In this document: positions 36,129 to 48,069 of the stretch, piece by piece
How positions within the stretch are numbered: position 1 is the stretch's first letter
How the letters are laid out: each line of letters starts with the position of its first letter
Assembly (NCBI GenBank): GCA_001606155.1
Contig: LODT01000037.1
Span: forward strand, 1,054,001 to 1,118,000
Source of the DNA: Tieghemostelium lacteum
Lineage: Eukaryota; Evosea; Eumycetozoa; Dictyosteliales; Raperosteliaceae
Reading direction: 5' to 3'
DNA: 64,000 nt
The notes under the pieces: model-generated
Database searches by the model: none
What the model saw: only the letters and a program-made list of their open reading frames with translations
What the model was told of the DNA's origin: nothing
Program-made: the position numbers and the translations under genes

Positions 36129-37154
36129 ATGGACATTGACAGTAACAATAATAATATACATATTGAACAAGAACAAAAACAAAATGAAATTCCAAATGTA
36201 AATTTGCCAATTGTTAATAATAAAAATGATTTTCAAGTTTCAAACATAAATTCAACAATAACCCAATCACAGAGTAAAAAGAATAAGAAAAAAAAGAATA
36301 AAAAGAAGGATACTACTACTACAACAAAGATTGAGAAAAAGAAAATAGTTAAAAAAAATAGTATAGTTACCATTGGAGTTTATAAACAGTATAGTCCATT
36401 TCAAAAGTATTTGGATTTGGGAAAGTGTCCGAGTATTGAAGATCTCTATACAGAGTTTTATCATATCATTAAAGATAGTTGTGAATTGCTATCTGTTGAT
36501 TTGGATAAAGCTAATCAGGAACTTAAAGCTCAACAAAGGCTATTAAAAAATAGTGATAAAAGTAGTGATAAAAGTAGTAATAATAAGAATGTTCAAAAAC
36601 AAAGATTGTTTAGAGAACAAACACATTATCATTCGAGAGAAGAGATGGATGGTATAACTATAGATTGTAAAGATAGAGATACTATTGAATTGATTGTTAG
36701 AAAGATTTGTGGGTTTTTGAGTAAAGAGAGAAATATGGTATTGGTTGAAATGATTCTGTTGAGTTGTAGTCTATCAAAGTCATTGGAGTTCTTACAATTG
36801 GCTTTGGATATTGAGACTAAAGGTGGTATTACTATAACCATTGCAAAAGATAGACAAGGGAACCCTATAACTCCAATGCAGAGAAAGAAGACACCAGGAG
36901 GAATCTTTTTTAAATTGATTTCTATGCATTTGGATACTCAACATCGTGCAATGATATTCACTCAAGCTGCAATACACCAATACAGCAAAGAAAGACATAG
37001 ACAGGGATTTGGAAAGCTACCTAATTGCAGTGGTCTACTTCCCTCTGCCACAACAATAGAAGGTAGACATCTTTTAGATAACCTTGACAGTGAATTGTAC
37101 AATATCGATGACCATTTTGAATCACTTTCAATTAATGATAATTCAAGCCAATAA
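36129..37154 (+). CDS. PHAX-like RNA export adaptor (RNA_GG_bind domain)
   Basis: A single exon of 341 residues. The N-terminus is Asn-rich and then strongly basic (KKNKKKKNKKK), a likely nuclear signal and RNA contact. Residues about 175-267 match the PHAX RNA-binding domain: a helical stretch (IELIVRKICGFL), then KGGITI and the hallmark KKTPGGIFFKL. PHAX bridges capped snRNA with cap-binding complex and CRM1 for nuclear export, and also handles snoRNA. The protein is close in size to animal PHAX (about 390). CK2-type acidic sites and a clear nuclear export signal are not obvious by eye. Confidence 0.75.
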   Translation: MDIDSNNNNIHIEQEQKQNEIPNVNLPIVNNKNDFQVSNINSTITQSQSKKNKKKKNKKKDTTTTTKIEKKKIVKKNSIVTIGVYKQYSPFQKYLDLGKCPSIEDLYTEFYHIIKDSCELLSVDLDKANQELKAQQRLLKNSDKSSDKSSNNKNVQKQRLFREQTHYHSREEMDGITIDCKDRDTIELIVRKICGFLSKERNMVLVEMILLSCSLSKSLEFLQLALDIETKGGITITIAKDRQGNPITPMQRKKTPGGIFFKLISMHLDTQHRAMIFTQAAIHQYSKERHRQGFGKLPNCSGLLPSATTIEGRHLLDNLDSELYNIDDHFESLSINDNSSQ

Positions 37155-37388
37155 AATGAAATAAATTGATTCTAATACACAATCAAAGAACTAAATTAAT
37201 TTTCATTTTATTTGAAATTATTTTCAAACAAATAAAACCCATTTTTTCAAAAATTCAATTAATTGTTGATTTGATGATCAAAATTGGGTTTTTAAAAATA
37301 AATTTAAAAAAAATTTTTTTATTAACCATCATTATTATTTATTTGTAAATATACACTTCACCTTTATAACAAAAACAACTTCGTAAAA

Positions 37389-37977
37389 ATGACAGATTTA
37401 AATTTTGGTTTGGATGCTGATTTAGCCAAAAAGAGAGAATCACTCTATGACAGAGATTTGGAAAATGATACACGTCGTTGGATTGAATCAGTCACAGGTG
37501 AAGCAATAAATGGTGACTTTTTTGCTGCACTTAAATCAGGTCAAATTCTATGCAAGTAGGTGTCCTTCTTTTGTGTTTCTTTTTAAATGTTTATATGTAT
37601 ATTGACCATTTAAATCAATATATAGATTAGCAAATAAACTTAGACCAGGATCATGTAAAGCAGGACCAGGATCAGCACCATTTATTCAAATGGAAAATAT
37701 CAATTCATTTTTAAACTATGCTAGATTGATTGGAGTTCAAAATCACGATATCTTTGTAACTGTAGATTTATATGAACTTAAAAATCCAAATCAAGTAATT
37801 CAAGGTCTACAAGCTGTCAAGAGAATCACAGCATCTGGTGGTAAACCAACTGCTATTCCAGTTAAAACTAATGTTCAAGCTGCCGAAGCTACTAATCTAT
37901 CAAGTTTCTGTCCAGGTTGTGGTAACAAGGCTGCTGCTGGTGCTAAATTCTGTGGTGGTTGTGGAAAGAAATTATAA
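37389..37977 (+). CDS. Calponin/transgelin-like CH protein with C-terminal zinc ribbon
   Basis: Two exons (37389-37555, 37626-37977) join in frame to 172 residues. Residues about 15-125 are a single type-3 CH domain as in transgelin (RRWIESVTGE, FFAALKSGQILCKLANKLRPGS, FIQMENINSFLNYARLIGV, DLYELKNPNQVIQGLQAVKR). The last 25 residues form a short zinc ribbon with two CxxC knuckles (FCPGCGNK and FCGGCGKK). Single CH proteins of this class bind and bundle actin filaments. The zinc ribbon takes the place of the calponin repeat and could mediate dimerisation or protein binding, which is inference. Confidence 0.85.
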
Positions 37978-38240
37978 ATTAACTACAATTACATTTTTTT
38001 ATTTTTAAACTACAGTTTATTTTGGTATTATAGTATATAAAGTTTATTTTTAATTTGAATCTTAAAATTACACTTTTACATTTGATATATATATTTTAAA
38101 ATAATAGTTAATTTATGATAATGTTGCAAATATAATTGTTTTAAGATAAAATTTAAAAGAATAAGAAAGATTTGATATTTTAGGGATAATTTCTCTTCAA
38201 TTTATTTTTAAAAAAGATATTACAAAGCAATTAGGTCTAT

Positions 38241-40129
38241 TTAATTCAAAGATTCAACGTAGTTGGCGAGTGATTTGAATTGTGGAGTACCGAGACCAGA
38301 GGCGGCATCCCAACCGGAGGTGGCTTGGAAACCAAATTTAGCACAACAACTTTCAGTGCAGAGATTGTTACCAGAGGTAATATCAGTGAAGGTAGTTGAG
38401 TCAGCAGCTTGAGCGGCATATAAGAATGGGTTAAGGAAACCGAGGGTGGCTTTACCATTGTTCAAACGGATAGAGTTGAGGAGAGCAACAATACCACCAA
38501 AGACTGGGGATGAACATGAGGTACCATCGACAATTTGACCAGCACCAGAGGCAACGATCCAATAGTTGTGACCTAAGGCAGAAACATCTGGGAAACCACG
38601 GTTGGTGGCATTGAATTTACCGGTTGGTAATTTGACACCAGAGTTTAAGTAAGCATTGACTGCAGTTTGTTGGTAAGATGGCATTGGGGAGTAGTCAGAG
38701 AAACCACCACCGGAGGTAATCAAAGCTTGTGGGTATGAGCAGACAACTTCAGAAGTTGAGGTGGCACATTTTTGTTTTTGACAGATTGGAGCAGTTGAAC
38801 CTGATGATGAACCTTCCATATCGGCATCTGATGGAGCAGATAACATGGTAGCACCAACAGAGGTAACCCATGGAGAACCACCTGGGAAGATTGGGGAGAT
38901 TGGCATTTTGTTGTTTGAACAAGATGGGTTACCATCACCTGGGGCACCTTGGTCACCAGAAGCGGCCAATAAGGAGATACCTCTTAAACCAATTTTCATG
39001 AATTCAGTGTTGACACGAGTAACGTATTCTTGTGAGGTTTCACCATTGCAGTTACCAATACCTGATTCACATTGTTGTGATTCAGTCCATCCCCAGGACA
39101 TGGAGACAATGTATGGAGCTGGGTTGGCAGCGAACAAGTCAGTGGAGAATTCGTACATCCAACCAGCGACGGTCCAGAACCAAACAGAGGCATTTTGAGC
39201 GACAGCACCACCATATTGGACATCCAAAGTGGATTCAAGATCTGGTTGTTGTGGGGAATATGGACCAACAATTTTATCAACATTGATCAATTCAGTAGCA
39301 GTTTTGGTGGAAAAGACTTTCAAGTCATTCTTGTTGAATGATTGATCATCAGCAAATTCAGCTAAACAGATGGAGGTTTGAGCGTTATTGTTGAAACCAA
39401 CTGGGATGTTGTAGAGGTTGTAGAGAACTTCTGGGATGACAATACCTGGGTCAACTGAGGTGTCAACTGGGGTAGCTTTTCTGGCGTGGGCTTTTGGACC
39501 AGCTTTTCTGAATGGTAATTCAGAGATACCAGCAACTAAATCTACTTTACCACTCAATTCTTTTGGAATAGTGTAGAAACCAGATGATCTAACAATTTGG
39601 GAACCAGAGATATTGCTTTGGTAAGTGAACATTTTAACTGAGAACATTTTTTCAATGGCTTCAACAGTGGCAGCTGCTTTAATGTGATCTCTTTGGTTAA
39701 CAATGTTGAAACAACCATTGTTTTTCAAGTAGTTCATAACACTTCTGGCAACTTTTGGTTCTGGGGCAACCAAATCTAAAATTTCATCAATTGACCAGTG
39801 GTTACCTAAAATATTAGATTTATTAAATTAGAATCTAAACTATTATTTTTGTTTTAAAGGGGTCATCTGAAATTTGTGTGGATTTTAATTTGAGATGTGT
39901 AGAGTTTTGGTTAGTACATACCATAGTTTTTGGAGAATGGGGTAGAAACATCCAATAAGGCTTCTTCTAATTTATCAACATTTCTTTGGGTGAGGGCAAT
40001 ACGGAAGTCAACTACTTCAGCAGAGGCGGCTTTTTTGACTTGAGTCCAATTGGCAGTATCTCTAAGGATAGCAAATGATGGAACTACAACTAAACAAACA
40101 ACAAATAATAATGAAATTAATTTGCTCAT
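38241..40129 (-). CDS. Sedolisin (S53) peptidase, tripeptidyl-peptidase 1-like
   Basis: Two exons (40129-39922, 39805-38241) join in frame to 590 residues. A signal peptide (KLISLLFVVCLVVVPSFA) precedes a pro-domain of kumamolisin type (FSKNYGNHWSIDEI). The S53 catalytic set is complete: Glu260 and Asp264 in DLESTLDVQY, oxyanion Asp354 in AASGDQGAPGD, and Ser499 in DGTSCSSP. A C-terminal calcium-site motif (FTDITSGNN) is present. The enzyme is an acid serine-carboxyl peptidase that trims tripeptides from protein N-termini in lysosomes, like human TPP1. Codon use is visibly more GC-rich (many ACC, GTC, GGT) than its neighbours, which suggests high expression rather than transfer. The first in-frame ATG upstream was rejected because it would bury the signal peptide. 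Confidence 0.92.
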
Positions 40130-40748
40130 CTTGCTTTGTTTTATAAATTTATATAAAAATGAATTGGAAAAAAAAAATTTTATTTTATAAAAAGGTGATT
40201 TGCCACTCAGATTTTTTTTTTTACAGTTGAAAAAAATCATTGATCAAAAATAAATTTCTTTGTAAAAATCTGATGATGAAAAATCTATTTCATTTTTTTC
40301 CCCCCATAACTCTCACTCAGTAATTTGAAAGAATCACCTACTTTTCGAAGACATTTTGACATCATCATTGTATTAAATTATTATTGTTTTTTTATCCAAT
40401 TAGTTATTTTAGAATTTTTTTGAAACCAAAGGAAATAAATTCCGGCTACTGATAATTAGAAATTTCATTGTAATCCAAATCCGAGATAATTTCAATTCCT
40501 CTTAGTAAGTGTTTTTGGAAATTTTCAAATGACACACAACCAACCTCCAAAACCATTTTTTTTTACACGCCTTTAGATGATGTGGGTGACAATTGTACTT
40601 ATAACTTTCCATCCCTAATTCCCGATAAAGAAAATATTCTTCGATTACAATTTTTGAAAGATATTTTTTTTTTTGATTTAAATATTTCTGTCGAGAATAT
40701 ACAGGAATAATAATAATTTGTGATTGAATTGTCTCAATCAATTATAAT
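40130..40748. other. Intergenic: sedolisin promoter and 3' flank of F-box/LRR-like gene
   Basis: AT-rich near the sedolisin start with long poly-T. The part 40430-40640 is less AT-rich and mildly structured, but no coding or RNA family is recognised. A 79-codon minus-strand frame (40502-40741) is not supported. Confidence 0.45.
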
Positions 40749-42777
40749 TTAGAATTTTGATTTTATTATAAAGGAATCTAATAGATTGAAAATTTTTGAA
40801 CTGTTAATATACAGATCATCAATTGAAAGTGAAAGGTTATAAATATTATTTTGTGTTAAAGATAGACGTAGAGATTCGATAAGGTCTGGTGATATTTCAT
40901 CTATTTGATTTTCTAGACAAGTTGGTGATGGGAATTCAAAGTATTTCAATTGATGATTGGAATTTAAAATTCTAGTTACAAACCCAAGAAATTGGTTAAT
41001 GTTCTCACGTGCTTGAGTGACAATCTTTTCAAATCTAAGTGAGAGTAACTGAGTGTTTTGGCAGATTGCCAATACTAAACTAAATGGTGACCAATTATTA
41101 ATAATTTGACAGTAGAATTCATTGATGGATGGGTGGTTGGATTGAATGAATTTACTGACTGTATGACAACTGACTTGGAAATCAAATATATAGAGACATG
41201 TCAATTGAGTGTTATAGCAGAGTGCTTGAATGGCTTGATTTATGTTATTGGTATTCTGTGTGTTGGCATGGCTGGCTTCATTGTCGTCAACATCTATCAA
41301 ATCATTGACAAATGTCAGTTCTTTTAGTGTTGGGTGATTTAGTTTAATAATTTCAATTAGATAGGGTAGATGAGCATTATTGATTTGAATTTGTAAAACT
41401 TTTACATGACAGACATGATACTGAACTATACAATTATAAATCTTTTCGTCTAACACTGGTAGATACAGATACTCCAAAATGGATTTAGTTTGCCAATATA
41501 GATAGATACTGACTGTGGTATCTTTACGAACTGACAACTCCAGTGTTTTTAATGTCTGGTTATTAATAGTACATAGAGATATTGTGGATTCAAATTGGTT
41601 TTGAATCAGTTGTTGTTGTTCTTTTGCAAAATCAATATCTCTGACCTCACAATTCAGTTCCTGAAGTACACGATTTTGATTGAGGCATTGACTTATAGAA
41701 ATGATGGACACCTTATGAAAAGGCTGTAATAATATCAGTTTTGTAATACTTGTATTATTAGCTATAGAATCAAATATAGAGTTCATTATACTTAGTTTAC
41801 CTTGAGTTCCTAATGGAAGTTGAGGTTTAAATTGTAACCATTCAATTACAAAATTTTTCAATAATTTCACTCCTTGTATAATTGATATTATTGAACTTAG
41901 ACTAGTTGTAATTCTACTAATTTCCAAATCTGTCAATGTATTTATATGTGCTAGCATTCCCAATGATTCAACAGTTGGTCTATTATCTTCGTCCCAAGTA
42001 TAAAATGTCATAATTTCTAATTTACCACTATTACAATGAGTAATATGATTACTATTACTACTATTACTGCTATTAATACTATGTATACCATTTATATTAC
42101 AATGCCTTTTTAAATCTTGTGATTTCTTAATTGTACCTATTAGATCCTTTAAATCAATTTCTTCTTGAACTCCATCGAAATTCAATTCCAATTGTGTAAG
42201 ATTTTGAAATGGGCTACTATCTGGTGATGTGTTGGTTGAGGTGGTACCATTAGGTATAGGATTTATGCCAATGTTATTGTATATAAGACTCTGAATCTCT
42301 TTTATAATATAACGATGACAATTGAAAACAGTTATAGATTGTAAATTACGACACTGCAATATATCCAATTTCAATTTAAATTCATTTTGAATTTCATATT
42401 TAATCTCATCTATAAAATCTGCAATAAAATTGAATTTCTTTAATGAATTTTTTATGTGGTCCGTTCATTAGGGTATTTAGTTCCTGTTCAGAATCTGATC
42501 CACCATCCATAAATAACATTCTAGTCAGTGGTGAATACTTAAACCCAACCACTAAATTTAATCCTTTTTCCAATAATGTAATACATTCATTGTACTGACG
42601 TAGATTACTGATTTCTAATCTATTTATAAACAATCTAGGTACTATATGATATTTCCACTCTTTACAGACACTTGATATCTTTTCAATTGTCATCCTCAAC
42701 AAGTTAAAATTATTTGTTGAATAATTTATTAAATATTCTAAAATCTCTTTAATTATATATTTTGGTAATATTTTCAT
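40749..42777 (-). CDS. F-box/LRR-like protein, one apparent frameshift
   Basis: Two overlapping-in-register frames make up one gene: 42777 to about 42450 (start MKILPKYIIKEILEYL) and about 42450 to 40749. They are offset by one base. Dropping one A from the A6 run at 42447-42452 would leave a single open frame of about 675 residues. The N-terminus resembles an F-box (ILPKYIIKEILEYL...SSVCKEWKYHIVPRLF). The rest is a long series of weak leucine-rich repeats of about 25-30 residues (LTQLELNFDGV, LTDLEISRITTS, LKTLELSV, LTCLYIFDF), like the many dictyostelid F-box/RNI proteins. A ubiquitin-ligase substrate adaptor role is inferred only. The shift lies in a homopolymer, so a sequencing error is the first explanation. 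Confidence 0.6.
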
Positions 42778-43061
42778 TCTTTACCTGCAAAGTAATAAAA
42801 TGAAATAAAAAAATTTCAAAAACTTCACACACTCCCTGGATATATATACAAAATTTTACAATCTTGTAAAAATTTAATTAAATTTAATTTTTTAAGTTTT
42901 AGTTTGAATTAAAACTAAAGGATCTAAAATATTTAAAATAAAAGTTTAAATGAAATTAGGGTGTTTCTTGATTAGTAAAATTCTAATAAAGATTCTTTTT
43001 TCCCTCCTTTTTTTAAAATTTACAAAAAATTTTCAATTTATTTGTTGTTGTGCTAGTGAGA

Positions 43062-44314
43062 ATGGGAATTAAGAAATTAACAGAGGTAATTGAAGATCAC
43101 ACAGCTACTTCAATTAAAACCAATTTGTTGAAGAACTATTTTGGTAGAATTATAGCAATTGATGCCTCATCAAGTTTATATCAATTTTTAATTGCAATGA
43201 ATTCTGATGTTTCTTCGGGTTTACTGAATCCATTAGGTGAAACTACAAGGTAATTATAATTTAAACAATAATTCAATTATAATAATAATAATAATAACAT
43301 TTACTTGAACTAAATTATAATATTAGTCATTTGCAGGGAATGTTTTATCGTACTATTAAATTAATTTCAAAAGGTATCAAACCAGTATTTGTATTTGATG
43401 GCTCAGCACCAGTACTAAAGAGTGGTGAATTGGCAAAAAGAAAAGCACGTAGAAAGGAAGCTAATGAGGCTTTAAAGGAAGCAGAGGAAATTGGTACTAA
43501 TGAAGAGGTTGCTAAATTCCAAAAACGTGTAATTTCAGTAACAAAGAAACAGAATGAAGAATGTATAAAATTACTTAAACTCATGGGTGTACCTATTGTA
43601 CAGGCACCATGTGAGGCAGAGGCACAATGTGCTGAATTGGTGAAATCTGGTAAAGTTTGGGCAACAGGTTCAGAAGATATGGATAGTTTGACTTTGGGTA
43701 GTAATGTATTACTGCGTCGTCTATTTCATTCTGAGAGTAAGAAACTACCAATCCTGGAGTTTAATTTACAAGATGTTTTGGAAGGACTACAATTGACAAT
43801 GCCACAGTTTATTGATTTGTGTATACTGTTGGGTTGTGACTATTGTGAGTCGATTAAAGGTATCGGTCCAAAGAGGGCATTTGAATTGATTACTAAACAT
43901 AAAACTCTTGAAGAGATTATTAAACATTTGGATAAAAGTAAATACCCAATACCAGAGTTTTTCCCCTATGAGGAAGTCAGAGAACTCTTTATGAAACCAA
44001 ATGTAACACCAGCCACAGAGATTGAGGATTTCAAATGGACAGATCCAGATATTGAAGGTCTTAATCAATTTCTAGTAAAAGAAATGGGTTTCTCTGATAG
44101 CAGAGTTGCATTGGGTATTGAGAAACTTAAAAAATACAAAAACACAGCTGTACAAACTAGAATTGATTCATTTTTCACTGTAATTAAAAGACCATTAGAA
44201 GAAGATAAGGATAATGGTAAATCTGCTAAAAAGAAAGTAAAAACAGGTTCTAAAGGTAGCACACTAAAACCAACTAAAGTAACTTTAAAAAAGAAACCTG
44301 CAGCTAGGAAATAA
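43062..44314 (+). CDS. repG: Flap endonuclease 1 (FEN1)
   Basis: Two exons (43062-43249, 43327-44314) join in frame to 391 residues, the usual FEN1 length (human 380). The start MGIKKLTEVI is chosen because FEN1 needs the conserved N-terminal MGI. All metal ligands are visible: Asp34 (IAIDASSSLY), Asp87 (VFVFDGSAP), the EAEAQCA glutamates, the Asp pair in SEDMDSL, and Asp in GCDYCESIKGIGPKRA, which also carries the helix-hairpin-helix. A PCNA-binding PIP box (QTRIDSFF) precedes a lysine-rich tail. The enzyme cuts 5' flaps in Okazaki fragment maturation and long-patch base excision repair in the nucleus. The symbol follows the D. discoideum name as I recall it. Confidence 0.95.
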
Positions 44315-44376
44315 ATAGTGCATAGTTTCACTATCTATTATTTTAGTTTTAATATATAAGATCACTATTTTACTTG

Positions 44377-46126
44377 TCAGTCTAATAGTGATAGATCTTG
44401 ATTACTATTTATTGAGGTTTTTAAAGAATCTCTTTTGGAAGGTGAAGGTGTAATCACAGGGGAACTATTATTAGTTGGAGAATGTATGGCATTTAAAATA
44501 TTAACCATTGAGCTATTATGACTATTTGGTTGACTGTTATTATTACTGTTAGAGGTAGAATTTTGTTTAAATTTGGATTTTAAAAGACGATTTTCAAATA
44601 CCAATCTTTTGTAATCTTCTAAAAGCCTATTAATTTGACCCAGTTTCAAATCATCTGCCTGATAGTTTATAAATTCATATTTCTTTTCAAGCTCCACATC
44701 GGATTGTGTCATATGTAGTAACCCAATATCCGAGTAATTTGACAGTGGACTATCCCCACCTGTGTTACTGTATTCTAAATCCTCTAAATCTCCAAAAAAT
44801 GGTTGACTATTTATACTACTAGATAATGGTGTTGAGGAGTTTGTTATACTCAAATGTCTAGTGTGTCCTCTAATCTGTTGGTTTCCTGATCCTATTGTAG
44901 TTGCTAATGTTGGTTTATGTTGATTTGGTGGTGTTGTTACTTTTAAATTCAGTCTCTTTATCATATCACTATTTAGTTTTAAAGGTAATTCCATTTCTGA
45001 TTTCTCTTTTAGTCGTTCAAATTCTGATTCTTCTATAGTCAATTGTGATGAATCTGTTAGATTCTCAATAAATGTAATGGCTGAGACTAAATGTGTAAAA
45101 TAACATCCAGTCTCTGTTGATAGTTGATTTGGATTTCTAAATGTTCCTATAAATTGAACATTACTGTGTAACATTGGTGGATTGGCTTTTAATACCACAT
45201 ATATTAGAATTGGTAAAAAGTCATCTGCTCCCGATGGATTATTATTATTTAAACTTTTTAATAACTAATATTTTTATGTTAATACATTGTATTTTCTAAT
45301 AATGGTTGTAGTGGTGATATTTGCATTGATACATTACCATAAATATTACTTTACAACAATTATAAATACACACTAATTTGTCTCTTGGTGTTTTGTATGT
45401 ATTTATCTTGTTGAGTTCTGTAATTGCTAATTGTAATCTTTGTTCATTTGATTGTATGGATTGTTGAATATCTAAGTGTACTGGTTCTATAAATGACATT
45501 ATGAGGATGAGTTTATATAATTTAAGATCCTCTTCAGTGGGTACCAATTGTGACTCTACTACCTTATTACCATCTGATAGTTCCAAACGACCCAATCTAG
45601 CAGGCATAAAAGTACAATGAAATACTTTGGTCATTATATACTTTTCAATGCCATCTCTAATACCTTCAATCTCCGACTCTGATGCATTCAACCATAACGG
45701 ATTCGATAGTATCCAATTTTCAAGTTCTCTAGTATAGTTTGTAATTACCACACCTTGATCCTCAAATTTAGATGGACCGTTACTAGCAAACTGGTTTGCA
45801 AAATTTGTTAAACTCTTTCTAATGTCATTAGCCTTTGGATTCTTTAGTTTCTGATAAAACGATGCTTTCTCTTTTGCACTCTCTTCTATTGTATTTACAT
45901 TACTATTATTTCCACCACCTATCTTAATCTGTATGGTTGGTGTTGTTTGTCCCTGGTTTAGGTTACTGTTGCTGTTCTCAACAATGGTATTAAATGAGTC
46001 ATATGAAGTTGAATGTCTTATCTCTTGATTATCCTCATTTGATTTATTTATATTACTATTATTGGTATTTATTGGTATTGAATTATTATTATTTGTGGAA
46101 AATGTTGCAGATTGGTTGAACCACAT
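44377..46126 (-). CDS. VPS9-domain Rab5-type guanine exchange factor
   Basis: Two exons (46126-45338, 45264-44377) join in frame to 558 residues. After an Asn/Ser-rich N-terminus, residues about 145-361 form a helical bundle plus VPS9 domain: GIEKYIMTKVFHCTF, FIEPVHLDI, ELNKINTYKTPRDKLVCIYNCCKVIF, then ADDFLPILIYVVLKANPPMLHSNVQFI, the signature of RABEX-5/Vps9 proteins that activate Rab5 on early endosomes. The C-terminus is Ser/Asn-rich with a short coiled-coil-like stretch (LLEDYKRLVFENRLLKSK). No zinc finger or CUE domain is seen. A pyrimidine-rich tract ending in AG lies right before the start, so a short upstream exon is possible. Confidence 0.85.
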
Positions 46127-46751
46127 CTTCCTGGGTGTATATCTAAAAAAAAAATAAAAATAAAAAAAAAATTTTAATTAAATTTCTATTTGGTATTTGA
46201 TAATCCAATGATATTATTCAGTGCATTTGCAATTATTTTAAAAAAGATAGTCAAATATTCTAAAAATAAATTTAGAATATTTTTATCATAGTTATTAAAT
46301 TTAAGATATCTATCAATGATATTATAAATAATGCTGAGAAATAAAAAGTATAAAAATTCAATTAATTAAAATCATTTAATAATTCAAACAATTTGTTTTT
46401 TAAATTACTTTTCAATGAAAAATGAAAAATTTTAATATAATTTTTATTTTTTTTTTTTACTTATTATTTATTATTACTATTGTTTTGGATATTTTTAAAA
46501 ATTTGTTTATTTCATCCACGTTAATTGTTCAATTACATTCAGTAGTGTATTTAACCGGAAATCAGGTTTAGTAGGAATTTTATTTCGTATAATATTATCA
46601 TTGCTAAAATACACCATCAGTTATAAAACTAAATCAAAATTTTTTTTTTGATTTTTTTTTACAAAACACAAATTTTTTTTATTTTTTTTTAAACTTTGGC
46701 CTAACTAACAAACCCTGTATATATAAATAGAAATAAAAAAAGAATCAAAAA
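46127..46751. other. Divergent promoter region between VPS9 gene and Rab gene
   Basis: 625 bp of AT-rich DNA with poly-T tracts, the longest next to the Rab start. No other gene is seen, although a short 5' exon of the VPS9 gene could lie here. Confidence 0.45.
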
Positions 46752-47671
46752 ATGACTATGGCACCAGAACAGTAAGTATGAAGATGAATGTCAATAGATG
46801 TAGGAAGGGGAATAAACTTTTCTAGTGTTTTTTTTCAAAAAAAAATCACACCACAAGCAAAGTTTGTTCAATACCTATGCGGTATCAGAGCTCTCTAACA
46901 TTACCATCCTTTTTTTTTAATTTCTAGTGATTTCTTTTTTAAAATATTATTAATTGGTGATAGTGGTGTAGGAAAGAGTTGTCTTTTATTGAGATTTGCA
47001 GATGACTCTTGGACAGACACCCACATTTCCACCATTGGTGTAGATTTTAAAATTAAAACATTGAATCTTGATAATAAAGTTATTAAATTACAAATTGTAA
47101 GTTTGATTGATAATATATATATAGTCTAATAGGAAGGGGGATTTGGAAAAAAAAAACACAGGAGAGATCTAGATATTAGATTATTTTAGATATATAGATA
47201 AACGAATCATAGAAAATGATCCTAATTACAATGAAAATAATATTATAGTGGGATACTGCAGGTCAAGAAAGATTTAGAACCATTACATCTAGTTATTATA
47301 GAGGTGCACAAGGTATTATTTTGGTCTATGATTGTACTGATCAAGATTCATTCAACAATGTCAAACAATGGATGGGTGAGATTGAAAGATACGCATGCGA
47401 CAGTGTAAACAAACTGTTGGTAGGAAATAAAACTGATTTGAAAAATGAAAAAGTAGTCGATACCAATCAAGCAAAATCATTTGCTGAGAGTATGGGTATT
47501 CCATTCATTGAAACCTCTGCTAAAAATGCAACCAATGTAGAGGAATGTTTTGTCTCAATGGCTAGAGATATTAAAAATAGATTGGCTGACATTCAAGAAC
47601 CAACCAAAGAAGGTGTTACAATTTCAACTCCATCCAAACAAGGTCCAAAGAAAAAGACTGGTCGTTGTTAA
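46752..47671 (+). CDS. Rab1-family small GTPase
   Basis: Three exons (46752-46771, 46928-47096, 47249-47671) join in frame to 203 residues. The first exon codes only MTMAPEQ. All G motifs are present: GDSGVGKS, the switch I effector loop [36 protein letters not shown] and ETSAK. The switch regions match Rab1/Rab8-type proteins, which drive ER-to-Golgi or exocytic traffic. The tail is basic and ends KKKTGRC, with a single terminal Cys rather than the usual CC or CXC for double prenylation. The two introns are about 150 bp, longer than most here. The paralogue (Rab1A-D or Rab8 type) cannot be fixed by eye. Confidence 0.9.
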
Positions 47672-48069
47672 ACAGAGTTTACCCTCACTTTTTCCCTACC
47701 CTATCCACCCTTTAAATCATTTATTCACTCACACCACCAAAACACACGATTAAATCAGAATACGCTTTTCTTTTTATTTTTTTTCACACTTCAACCACTC
47801 TCAATTTTTTTAAAACACAATAAAAACAAAAAGGAAATCAACCCCACAAAAACTCTCCCTCCATCCCTCTCCTTGGAATTCTACGTCCATTGTTACTTTT
47901 ATAATATTACAACAACAAAAAAAAAAAACTACTACTATTTATATTATATATTGTTTTATTTATTTTTTTTATGATTTTACTCCCTCCCCAATAACATTAC
48001 AATTGCTAAAAATAAAAACAATACTTAGTTTATTATAATAGATTGCTTTGACAAATCTGAATTATTTAT
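47672..48069. other. Convergent 3' flanks of Rab and enoyl-CoA hydratase genes
   Basis: About 400 bp. The Rab side is unusually C-rich (CCCTCAC, CCCTACCC, CCACCC) and probably 3' UTR, then poly-A/T tracts. No gene is seen. Confidence 0.45.

Noticed and set aside
38241-39805. Sedolisin gene as horizontally acquired because of its higher GC content
   Set aside because: It has an intron with dictyostelid splice sites and a eukaryotic signal peptide; codon bias from high expression explains the composition.
40502-40741. 79-codon minus-strand frame between the sedolisin and F-box/LRR-like genes
   Set aside because: No family, no splice link to either neighbour, and composition shifts along it.
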